Both the position numbers and the translations under genes were made by a program. The notes beneath the pieces were generated by a model. It was not told the DNA's origin and made no database searches. It saw only the letters and a list, made by a program, of their open reading frames with translations. This document shows, piece by piece, positions 25,375 through 32,855 of a stretch of 64,000 nucleotides of DNA. This stretch comes from Variovorax ginsengisoli (GTDB lineage: Bacteria > Pseudomonadota > Gammaproteobacteria > Burkholderiales > Burkholderiaceae_C): positions 62,001 to 126,000 of the forward strand of contig NZ_JAUJZH010000013.1 in the NCBI RefSeq assembly GCF_030486595.1, written 5' to 3'. Every line of letters starts with the position of its first letter. Position 1 is the stretch's first letter.

Positions 25375-25762
25375 GGCGCTCGCTCAGGTCGTGCCAGGCG
25401 ACCAGCAGGAAGCCGCCGACCAGTCCCCAGTGCTCGAAGAAGGCATTGGCGACCATGAAGCGCTCGGGCATCGCGAGCTCCCAGAAGCGGTTGGCGACGA
25501 AGGTGGCCATCAGCGTGAAGCCGGCCAGGCCCAGGGCGCCGAGCCAGCGGTAGAAGCCCGCCAGGATCATCAGCGCGGCACCGAGTTCGAAGACGATCAC
25601 GGCCGCCGCCAGCGGCCCGGCTGGCGACAGGCCGAAATGATTCATCTCGGCGACGGCCGACGCGAAATCCGTCGCCTTGTTGAAGCCGCCCTGCAGATAG
25701 GCGGCGCACAGGAACAGCAGTGCCAGCCAGCGCACGGCCGGATGCGTGAAGATCCGGCGCAT
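25364..25762 (-). CDS. DoxX family membrane protein
   Basis: 132 residues with four predicted helices and the DoxX pattern: RWLALLFLCAAYLQGGFNKATDF near the N-terminus, HFGLSPAGPLAAAVIVFELGAALMIL, and HWGLVGGFLLVAWHD at the end. DoxX-like proteins are often tied to redox or thiosulfate metabolism, but many are uncharacterised. The start shares one base with the amidohydrolase stop (TGATG) and the end overlaps the MFS start, so it is translationally coupled on both sides. Confidence 0.85.
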   Translation of the reverse strand: MRRIFTHPAVRWLALLFLCAAYLQGGFNKATDFASAVAEMNHFGLSPAGPLAAAVIVFELGAALMILAGFYRWLGALGLAGFTLMATFVANRFWELAMPERFMVANAFFEHWGLVGGFLLVAWHDLSERHER

Positions 25763-27759
25763 CACACCGCCCAGCAGGCGCAACCCAGAGCGCCCCAGAA
25801 GCTCTTGAGATCGGCCACCGGCAGCCGGCTCGACCACGCGGTCGCGTGCTGGTGGCCGTGCAGGTTGCAGTCGTTGGCGCAGGCGCAGTCGGCCACCAAG
25901 CGGCGCACGGTCGCCTGCAGCGGCCGGCCCTCCTTGTCGCCCCAGCCCGCGTAGCCGCCGAAGCTGCGCACCGGCGACCAGTCGGGCATGGCCGGCGGCG
26001 GGGCGCCCTCGTCCTGCCCGGCGAACTCGCCGGCGCCCCAGACCACCTTGCCGCCGACCATCGTGAGCAAGGCCGTGGTGTCGGCGATCTCGGATTCGGG
26101 GCAGGCGAAGAAGTCGCGGTCGGGCACCACCAGGTCGGCCAGCTGCCCGACCTCGATGCGGCCCTTCTTGCCCACTTCGTTGGAGAACCAGGTCACGTTC
26201 TCGGTCCACATGCGCAGCGCCGCTTCGCGGTCCAGGCAGTTGCGCTGCGGCGTGATCCGCAGGCCGCCGACGGTCTTGCCGGTGACCAGCCACGACAGCG
26301 ACACCCACGGGTTGTACGAGGCGACGCGGGTCGCGTCAGTGCCGGCCGACACCTTGACGCCCTTCTCGAGCATCCGCTTTACGGGCGGCGTCGCCTCGGC
26401 CGCGGCGGCGCCGTAGCGCTCGACGAAATACTCGCCCTGGTAGGCCATGCGATGCTGCACCGCGATGCCGCCGCCGAGCGCCGCGATGCGGTCGATCGAC
26501 TTCTCGGAGATCGTCTCGCAGTGGTCGAAGAACCAGTTCAGCCCGGCCAGCGGCGTGTCGCGGTTCACCTTCTCGAAGACGTCGAGCGCGCGCTCGATGG
26601 TCTCGTCGTAGGTCGCGTGCAGCCGCCAGGGCCACTTGTTCTGCACCAGCACCCGCACCACCTCCTCCAGCTCGCCCTCCATCTCGGGCGCCATGTCGGG
26701 GCGCGGCTGGCGGAAGTCCTCGAAGTCGGCGGCCGAGAACACCAGCATCTCGCCGGCGCCGTTGTGGCGGAAGTAGTCGTCGCCCTGCTTGTATTTCGAG
26801 GTCGCGGTCCAGTTGAGGAAGTCCTGCTTCTCCTGCTTGGGCTTCTGCGTGAACAGGTTATAGGCCAGCCGGATCGTGAGCTGGCCGGCGTCGGCCAGCT
26901 GCTGGATCACCTGGTAGTCCTCGGGGAAGTTCTGGAAGCCGCCGCCGGCGTCGATCGCGCCGGTGACGCCGAGCCGGTTCAGCTCGCGCATGAAGTGCCG
27001 GGTCGAATTGAGCTGGTAGTCGAACGGCAGCTTCGGCCCCTTGGCCAAGGTCGCATAGAGGATGCTCGCGTTCGGCTTGGCCAGCAGCAGCCCGGTCGGG
27101 TTGCCGGCGCTGTCGCGCACGATCTCGCCGCCGGGCGGGGCCGGCGTTTCCTTGGTGTAGCCGACGGCCCGCAGCGCGGCGCCATTGAGCAGCGCCCGGT
27201 CGTACAGGTGCAGCAGGAACACCGGGGTGTCGGGCGCCACGGCGTTGAGCTCCGCGATGGTCGGCAGCCGCTTCTCGGCGAACTGGTGCTCGGTGAAGCC
27301 GCCCACCACCCGCACCCATTGCGGCGCCGGCGTGATCGCCACCTGGCGCTTGAGCATGGCCATGGCGTCGGCCAGGCTGCGCACGCCGTCCCAGCGCAGC
27401 TCGAGGTTGTAGTTGAGGCCGCCGCGGATGATGTGCAGGTGGTTGTCGATCAGCCCGGGCAGCACCGGGCGGCCGCGGAGGTCGACGACCCGGGTGCCGG
27501 CGGCGGCCAGCGGCAGAATGTCCTCGCTGTGGCCCACATGGGTGAAGCGGCCGTCGCGGATCGCGACCGCGCTGGCCGTCGGGTTGCTGCGCGCCAATGT
27601 CGTGAAGCGGCCGTTGTGCAGGATGAGCTCGGGGGCACCGGTGTCGACCATGTCGGATTTCCTGGGAGAGAGTGGCTGGGCCGCCGCCTGGCCGGCGAGC
27701 GCGGCGCCGAGCGTGCCGAGAAACAGCCGGCGGCGTCGAGGATCGAATTCGGCCGTCAT
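25762..27759 (-). CDS. Tat-exported YtcJ-type amidohydrolase with Cys/His-rich C-terminal tail
   Basis: 665 residues from the ATG at 27759. A twin-arginine signal (RRRRLFLG at 8-15, then a hydrophobic stretch ending AGQAAAQ) suggests periplasmic export. The amidohydrolase-3 fold is clear: RPVLPGLIDNHLHIIRGG (metal HxH), LHATYDETIERALDVFE, DHCETIS, SAGTDATRVASYNPWVSL. The last 50 residues are unusual, with C625, C627, C631, H634, H636, H638, C660 and C662, like a metal- or cofactor-binding tail. The start overlaps the XapX gene by 4 bases. Substrate unknown. Confidence 0.85.
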   Translation of the reverse strand: MTAEFDPRRRRLFLGTLGAALAGQAAAQPLSPRKSDMVDTGAPELILHNGRFTTLARSNPTASAVAIRDGRFTHVGHSEDILPLAAAGTRVVDLRGRPVLPGLIDNHLHIIRGGLNYNLELRWDGVRSLADAMAMLKRQVAITPAPQWVRVVGGFTEHQFAEKRLPTIAELNAVAPDTPVFLLHLYDRALLNGAALRAVGYTKETPAPPGGEIVRDSAGNPTGLLLAKPNASILYATLAKGPKLPFDYQLNSTRHFMRELNRLGVTGAIDAGGGFQNFPEDYQVIQQLADAGQLTIRLAYNLFTQKPKQEKQDFLNWTATSKYKQGDDYFRHNGAGEMLVFSAADFEDFRQPRPDMAPEMEGELEEVVRVLVQNKWPWRLHATYDETIERALDVFEKVNRDTPLAGLNWFFDHCETISEKSIDRIAALGGGIAVQHRMAYQGEYFVERYGAAAAEATPPVKRMLEKGVKVSAGTDATRVASYNPWVSLSWLVTGKTVGGLRITPQRNCLDREAALRMWTENVTWFSNEVGKKGRIEVGQLADLVVPDRDFFACPESEIADTTALLTMVGGKVVWGAGEFAGQDEGAPPPAMPDWSPVRSFGGYAGWGDKEGRPLQATVRRLVADCACANDCNLHGHQHATAWSSRLPVADLKSFWGALGCACWAV

Positions 27760-28049
27760 GGGGTGTCGCGGTGCGCCGCCGCCGAGTCGGCCGCGGCGAC
27801 GTCCACGGTCTTCGCGCATTGAGGCAGCTCCCCGAACATGTGGGGCTTGACCTGGTGCTGCAGCCACGAGCCGGCGGCGTGGGACGGCTCGAGCAGGCGC
27901 TTGACCAGCGGCGGCAGCTGCTCGCCGGCCAGGATGCCGAGCAGGCCCACCAGCGCGATGATCGGCGGCGCCGGCGAGCGCACGCTGAACAGCGCATAGA
28001 TCACGCCGACCAGGATGCCGAGCGCCAGCGAGACGAGGTAAGCCTTCAT
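27756..28049 (-). CDS. XapX domain (DUF1427) membrane protein
   Basis: 97 residues. The first 50 (MKAYLVSLALGILVGVIYALFSVRSPAPPIIALVGLLGILAGEQ) are the two-helix XapX domain, named after a protein in the E. coli xap operon. The rest is a soluble tail ending in an Ala/Asp-rich stretch. The stop overlaps the amidohydrolase start (ATGA), and the isochorismatase-like gene ends 16 bases upstream. It probably assists transport or membrane anchoring for the operon; the role is inferred. Confidence 0.8.
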   Translation of the reverse strand: MKAYLVSLALGILVGVIYALFSVRSPAPPIIALVGLLGILAGEQLPPLVKRLLEPSHAAGSWLQHQVKPHMFGELPQCAKTVDVAAADSAAAHRDTP

Positions 28050-28065
28050 GGCCCGGCCCGCCCGC

Positions 28066-28719
28066 TCAGCCTTCGTGGGCGCCGAACATCGACTGGGCGT
28101 AGATGATCCCGAGCCCGTAGGCGCCGCCGAACTTCTTGGCGATGCCGGTGGTCATCTCGTAGGTGTCGGTGCGGGCCCAGTCGCGCTGCAGCTCCAGCAG
28201 GTACTGCAGCGAGGTCATGGGCTGGGCGCCGGCCTGCACCATGCGGTCCATGGCACGGTCGTGGGCCTCGGCCGAGACGTCGCCGCAGGCGTCGGCGATG
28301 ACATACACCTCGAAGCCCTGGTCGAGCGCGGACAGGGCCGGGCCGACGATGCAGACGCCGGTCCAGAGCCCGCACAGCACGATGCGCGACTTGCCGATCT
28401 CGTTGACCCGCTTGATGACGGCGGCGTCCTCCCAGGTGTTCATCGAGGTGCGATCGAGCATCGCCTGGCCCGGGAAGGCGGCTTTGATCTCGTCGAACAT
28501 CGGGCCCGAGAAGCTCTTCTCGGCCACGGTCGTGAGGATGGTCGAGGCGCCGAAGCCGGCCGCCGCATGCGCCACCAGCGCCGCGTTGTTGCGCAGCGTG
28601 ACGGCCTCGATCGAGTGCGTCGCGAACGCCATCTGCGACTGGAAATCGATCATGACCAGGGTGTGGTCGGTGGGGGTGAGCAGCTTGGCGCCGGGGGCGG
28701 GCTTGGCGGTGATGGGCAT
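28066..28719 (-). CDS. isochorismatase-like cysteine hydrolase (YcaC type)
   Basis: 217 residues. The catalytic Asp is D25 (VMIDFQSQMAF) and the nucleophile Cys is C123 (GLWTGVCIVGPAL, preceded by the usual non-prolyl cis bend). DACGDVSAEAHDRAMDRMVQAGA is characteristic of the YcaC subgroup. These enzymes hydrolyse amides or nitriles of small molecules; YcaC itself has no proven substrate. It is the first gene of a five-gene minus-strand operon (hydrolase, XapX, amidohydrolase, DoxX, MFS). Confidence 0.85.
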   Translation of the reverse strand: MPITAKPAPGAKLLTPTDHTLVMIDFQSQMAFATHSIEAVTLRNNAALVAHAAAGFGASTILTTVAEKSFSGPMFDEIKAAFPGQAMLDRTSMNTWEDAAVIKRVNEIGKSRIVLCGLWTGVCIVGPALSALDQGFEVYVIADACGDVSAEAHDRAMDRMVQAGAQPMTSLQYLLELQRDWARTDTYEMTTGIAKKFGGAYGLGIIYAQSMFGAHEG

Positions 28720-28851
28720 GGCGGTGTCCTTGGTGGAGGGGGAGCAGGTCTGCGGCCCCCGAGACTAAGGCACGCCGGCTTCCCTGGCTTGAACAATGCG
28801 GCGCCGCTTTTTCGAATCGTGCGGTCGCGACTCCCGCACCAGCACCCCGAG

Positions 28852-29622
28852 TCAGGCCACTTCGCCCGGCACCCGGTAGTGGTAGCGATAGCGATCTTCG
28901 AAGCCCAGCTCGGCGTACAGGCGGCGCGCCGCCTGGTTCTGCTCCCTTACCTGCAGGTACGCGGATGTCGCGCCCGCTTCGCGGCCCCAGTGCATCAGCG
29001 CCTGCGTCAGCGCACGACCATGGCCGCGGCTGCGCCGGCCCGGGCTCACCACGATGTCGTAGAGACCCACCGCGCCGCGCTCCAGCACGGCGAGCCCGAA
29101 GCCGATCGCATCGCCCTCGTCGTGGAGGGTGGCGAAGGCGGCCGGCCAGGCGATGGCGCGCACCATGCCATGGTGCAGTTGGTCCTGCGGCGGCGCCACG
29201 CCGTTGGCCGCGGCGATGCCTTCCAGCCAGGCCGGTGACGGCACGCTGTCGATGCGCACCCCAGGCTGCGGTGCCGCGCCGGCCAGCGACGCGCAGGCGA
29301 CCTGGCTCGGATCGAACAAGACATAACCCGCCTGCGCGAGTTCCTGGTCCGCCTCGGGCGGCGCCAGCGGCGAAAGGCGGAACACGGCCGGCAGGCCGTG
29401 CCGCCCATAGAAGGCCTCGGCGGCGCGGCGGACCCCTTCGAAAGAGGCACCGGGCTGTGCGCAATTGACCGAGTTGGCCCGCTTCGTATAGCCGCCCGAC
29501 AGCCGGAACAGCCAGCCGTCGAAGGAGACGGTGTGGCGCGCCGGCCAGGCATTGAAGCTGCGTTCTTCGAGGGCGCGGACGGTGGTCGGTTCCAACAAGC
29601 GGGGCGGGCTGCGCACGGGCAT
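28852..29622 (-). CDS. GNAT family N-acetyltransferase
   Basis: 256 residues from the ATG at 29622, chosen for the GGAGA 6 bases upstream. The acetyl-CoA-binding motif is in the C-terminal third: LYDIVVSPGRRSRGHGRALTQALMHWGREAGATSAYLQV, then NQAARRLYAELGFEDRYRYHYR. The N-terminal half (ERSFNAWPARHTVSFDGWLFRLSGGYTKRANSVN) is typical of a bacterial GNAT group with a degenerate first GNAT domain. The substrate is unknown. It lies just downstream of the IclR gene on the same strand. Confidence 0.88.
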   Translation of the reverse strand: MPVRSPPRLLEPTTVRALEERSFNAWPARHTVSFDGWLFRLSGGYTKRANSVNCAQPGASFEGVRRAAEAFYGRHGLPAVFRLSPLAPPEADQELAQAGYVLFDPSQVACASLAGAAPQPGVRIDSVPSPAWLEGIAAANGVAPPQDQLHHGMVRAIAWPAAFATLHDEGDAIGFGLAVLERGAVGLYDIVVSPGRRSRGHGRALTQALMHWGREAGATSAYLQVREQNQAARRLYAELGFEDRYRYHYRVPGEVA

Positions 29623-29703
29623 CGAGGTCTCCAGCGGCGTGATCCGCGTTGGCGCGATTGAAGCACGAGCCCCGTTGGCCATCGACCGGCGGTTGCCCCG
29701 TGC

Positions 29704-30477
29704 TCAGGCCAGGCGGTCGCCGATGCGCCGGGCGGCGTCCTTGACGAGGTGCGCCAGCCGGTCGGTGTCGACGATGGCCAGCCGGGCGGTGTCGAGCACC
29801 AGCGAGATCGCACCCCAGACGCCGCCCTCGGACTTCTCGATCGGCGCCGCCAGCGCCGCCAGCTGCGGTTCGAGTTCGCCCACGGAGAGATAGTGGCCGG
29901 CCTTGCGGATCGCCGCGTAGTAGCGCCTGAAATCGCTCCACTCCGAGGGCAGCCCGCAGCGGACGATTTCCGCATGCCGGGCATCGAAGAGCTTGTGCAG
30001 GGGCGCCGGCGCGAAGCTGGCGACGATGACCTTGGGCGCCGCGCCCTGGAACAGCGGCCGCGGCCGGCCGCGGCCGTAGGCCAGCGCGGCGGGCGTGCTG
30101 CCGGCTTCCCGGTGGGTGTCGAGCAGCTGGGTGCCGAACAGGCCCGAGCTGACACAGTCGAAGCCGGTCTGCTGGACCAGTTCGCGCATCACCGGAATGC
30201 CTTCGCGCAGCACCGGGTCGGCCTTGCGGATGTAGTGGTCGAGCAGGATGATGCGCGGCCCGAGGGTGTAGTGGGAGTTCTCGACCCGCTGCAGCAGGCC
30301 GGCTTCGACCAGCATCCGCACATAGCGGTAGCCGGTCGGCAGCGACACCTCCAACTCGGTCGCGATGTCCTCCGCGGTCCGCGTCAGGCGGTTGTCGTCG
30401 AACAGATCGAGCACATCGAGCATGCGTCCCAGGCTGGATGTTGATTTTTCCGCCACCGGAGTCCTTCGTTCATTCAT
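29704..30477 (-). CDS. IclR-family transcriptional regulator
   Basis: 257 residues. N-terminal winged HTH (LGRMLDVLDLFDDNRLTRTAEDIATELEVSLPTGYRYVRMLVEAGLLQR) and a C-terminal IclR effector domain (VMRELVQQTGFDCVSSGLFGTQLL ... ISLVLDTARLAIVDTDRLAHLVKDAARRI). It is divergent from a Bug receptor gene, with an AT-rich promoter region of 183 bases between them, so it probably regulates that receptor. Confidence 0.92.
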   Translation of the reverse strand: MNERRTPVAEKSTSSLGRMLDVLDLFDDNRLTRTAEDIATELEVSLPTGYRYVRMLVEAGLLQRVENSHYTLGPRIILLDHYIRKADPVLREGIPVMRELVQQTGFDCVSSGLFGTQLLDTHREAGSTPAALAYGRGRPRPLFQGAAPKVIVASFAPAPLHKLFDARHAEIVRCGLPSEWSDFRRYYAAIRKAGHYLSVGELEPQLAALAAPIEKSEGGVWGAISLVLDTARLAIVDTDRLAHLVKDAARRIGDRLA

Positions 30478-30521
30478 TCGTTGGTTCTTGGCGCGACCGC
30501 CAGGTGCGCGCGCGGCTCCGA

Positions 30522-30617
30522 CGATATATCGATCCGACCCGGCCGGTCCGCCGGCCTCCGAAGAAATTTACAGTTCGTATTATCGTATTTTGACAATTTA
30601 ATGATTTTATGTACCAT
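30522..30617 (+). promoter_or_regulatory. promoter/operator region of the IclR-Bug pair
   Basis: AT-rich island in GC-rich DNA. It contains the palindrome CGATATATCG (30522-30531), two TCGTATT copies 8 bases apart (30575-30581, 30583-30589) and a likely sigma-70 promoter: TTGACA at 30590-30595 and TACCAT at 30612-30617 with a 16-base spacer. The Bug ATG is at 30661 with AAGGAGA upstream. Confidence 0.5.
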
Positions 30618-30660
30618 CGTGCCGTGGTGCAGACGCGCCGCTATCACAAGGAGACATTGG

Positions 30661-31635
30661 ATGATCGATTTGAAGACCTGGAGCCGCCGCCTGCTCGCCG
30701 GCACGGCCGCCGTCGCCGCGCTCGCGGCCCACGCGCAGGACTACCCCACCAAGCCGGTGCGGATCATCGCGCCCTTCCCGGCCGGCAGCGGGCCCGATGC
30801 CAATGCGCGCGAGATCGCGGCCGAGCTGACCAAGATCCTGGGCCAGTCCTTCTTCGTCGAGAACCGCCCCGGGGCCTCGAACATCATCGGCACCGAAGTC
30901 GCCGCCAAGGCGCCGGCGGACGGCTATTCGCTCTACATCGGCACCACCAGTTCGCTGTCGGTCGTGCCGCATCTCTATGCCAGGCTGCCCTTCAACGCCG
31001 AGAAGGACTTCGCCCCGGTGAGCCTGCTGGGCGTGCTCAACACCGGCCTCATCGCCAACCCGAACCTGCCGGCCAAGGACGCCCGCGCGCTCATCGCCGA
31101 GCTCAAGGCCAGGCCCGATTCCGTGACCGTCGCGACGGCCGGCATCGGCAGCTACTCGCACCTGTCGGGCGTGTGGTTCAACAACGCCGCGGGTGTCAAG
31201 ACCAACCTGGTGCCCTACAACAGCAACAGCCCCTACACCGACCTGATGGCAGGCCAGGTGCAGGCCATGTTCGACGGCCTGCCGGCGGCGGCCAGCAACA
31301 TCCGCGCCGGCAAGCTCAAGCTGCTGGCCATCACCGGCAAGCAGCGCCACCCGAGCTTTCCGGACGTGCCGACCTTCGCCGAGGCCGGCCTGCCCGACTA
31401 CGCGCCGATCGCCTGGCAGGGCATCCTGGCGCCGGCCGGCACGCCCAAGCCGATCCTCGACAAGCTCAGCGCCGCCATGCAGAAGGCCTGCCAGTCGCCG
31501 GAGCTGGCGAAGCGATGGACCGAGTACGGCGGTGCGCTGCGCTGCAACACGCCGGCCGAGTTCAGCGCCTTCATCGAGGCCGACCGCGCGATGTGGGGCA
31601 AGGTGATCCGCGAGGCCAACATCAAGCTGGATTGA
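30661..31635 (+). CDS. Bug/TctC-family periplasmic receptor
   Basis: 324 residues with a signal peptide (cleavage near AHA|QDY). Bug motifs: YPTKPVRIIAPFPAGSGPDANAREIA, ENRPGASNIIGTEVAA, ADGYSLYIG, and LVPYNSNSPYTDLMAGQVQAMFD, where the usual 'HVPYKG' is changed to 'LVPYNS', hinting at a different ligand contact. It is the only catabolic-type gene under the divergent IclR regulator, since a kelch gene follows. The ligand is unknown. Confidence 0.9.
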   Translation: MIDLKTWSRRLLAGTAAVAALAAHAQDYPTKPVRIIAPFPAGSGPDANAREIAAELTKILGQSFFVENRPGASNIIGTEVAAKAPADGYSLYIGTTSSLSVVPHLYARLPFNAEKDFAPVSLLGVLNTGLIANPNLPAKDARALIAELKARPDSVTVATAGIGSYSHLSGVWFNNAAGVKTNLVPYNSNSPYTDLMAGQVQAMFDGLPAAASNIRAGKLKLLAITGKQRHPSFPDVPTFAEAGLPDYAPIAWQGILAPAGTPKPILDKLSAAMQKACQSPELAKRWTEYGGALRCNTPAEFSAFIEADRAMWGKVIREANIKLD

Positions 31636-31661
31636 GCGCCGGGGCGCGCTAAGCTGGGCGC

Positions 31662-32810
31662 ATGCGACGCCGCCAGTTCCTGCTCTCCTCCGCCGGCGCA
31701 ACCCTCGCGGGCTGCGCCGCTTCGCCAGGCCGCATGCCCGCTGCGGTGCATGCCGCGCAGGCGGGGGCACCCGCCCTCCCCGCCGCGCCTTCATCGGCCG
31801 AGCCGTATGCCCGGCTGCAGGGCGGCGTGCCGCACCACCTCACGCCCGACCAGGAATCGCAGCGCAAGACCGACAGCCCCGCGCCCGCCGGCCCGCCCGG
31901 GCAATGGGCGGCGCGGGCCGCGCTGCCGCTGCCGCGCAGCGAGATGGCGTGGGCCACGGCGACCGCGGGGCGCATGCACGTCGTCGGCGGCTATGGCGAA
32001 GGCGCGGTCAACCGTGCCTACCACCACATCTACGACCCGGCGGTCGACCGCTGGCTGCAGGGGGCGCCGTTGCCGCGCGGCGCCAACCACGTCGCGGTGG
32101 CCTCGGACGAGCGATTCGTCTATGCGCTCGGCGGCTTCGTCGAGCAGAACCGCCTGTCGGACACCCATGCCTACGCCTACGAACTGGCGACCGATCGCTG
32201 GCGTGAGATCGCGCCGCTGCGGCGGCCACGCGGCGCCGCGGCGGCCGTCATGCTGGACAGCAAGCTGCACCTGGTCGGCGGCGCCTCGGAACCCGCGAGC
32301 GAGCGCGCCAGCGTCGGCTGGCACGAGGTCTACGATCCGCAGGCCGACGCCTGGAGCCAGCGCAAGCCGCTGCCGGGCGCGCGCGACCATGTGGGCTGCG
32401 TCGCCCACGCGGGGCTGATCCACGTGGTCGGCGGGCGCTTCAACACCTTCGAATACAACACCGACCTGCACCATGTCTACCTGCCGGCGCGCGACACCTG
32501 GGAGCTGCGCGCCCCGCTTCCCACGGCCCGATCGGGCCACGGACTGGTGGTGCTGCGCGGACGCTTCTACGCCATGGGCGGCGAAGGCGGCATCCTGGCC
32601 GGCGGCGTGCCGCGCCAGGCCACCGTGTTCGGCCAGATGGAAAGCTACGACCCCGCCACCGACGGCTGGCAGCGGCACGCGCCGATGACTACACCCCGGC
32701 ACGCGGTCGGCGCGGCCGCGATCGGCGACCGGATCTACGTCGCGGGCGGCGGCGCCGTGCTGGGCGGGGCGGTGCAGTCCGCCGTGCACGAGGCGTTCAC
32801 GCCGGGCTGA
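31662..32810 (+). CDS. kelch-repeat lipoprotein
   Basis: 382 residues. The N-terminus MRRRQFLLSSAGATLAGCAASPG combines a twin-arginine-like motif and a lipobox (LAGC), so it is probably an exported lipoprotein. Residues about 80-380 hold five or six kelch blades, each with a GG pair and a later Tyr/Trp (AWATATAGRMHVVGGYG; VYALGGFVE; LHLVGGAS; IHVVGGRF; FYAMGGEGG; IYVAGGGA). The fold is a beta-propeller for binding or enzymatic use; no function can be assigned. It starts 26 bases after the Bug gene and may be read through from it. Confidence 0.85.
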   Translation: MRRRQFLLSSAGATLAGCAASPGRMPAAVHAAQAGAPALPAAPSSAEPYARLQGGVPHHLTPDQESQRKTDSPAPAGPPGQWAARAALPLPRSEMAWATATAGRMHVVGGYGEGAVNRAYHHIYDPAVDRWLQGAPLPRGANHVAVASDERFVYALGGFVEQNRLSDTHAYAYELATDRWREIAPLRRPRGAAAAVMLDSKLHLVGGASEPASERASVGWHEVYDPQADAWSQRKPLPGARDHVGCVAHAGLIHVVGGRFNTFEYNTDLHHVYLPARDTWELRAPLPTARSGHGLVVLRGRFYAMGGEGGILAGGVPRQATVFGQMESYDPATDGWQRHAPMTTPRHAVGAAAIGDRIYVAGGGAVLGGAVQSAVHEAFTPG

Positions 32811-32816
32811 GCCGGG

Positions 32817-32846
32817 GCCCTCGAGCCTCCGCCCGCCGCCGAGGGC
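32817..32846. terminator. possible bidirectional hairpin between convergent genes
   Basis: GCCCTCG (32817-32823) pairs with CGAGGGC (32840-32846) around a 16-base loop, between the convergent kelch and NCS2 genes. There is no T-tract, so terminator function is uncertain. Confidence 0.3.
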
Positions 32847-32855
32847 GAGCGCGCC

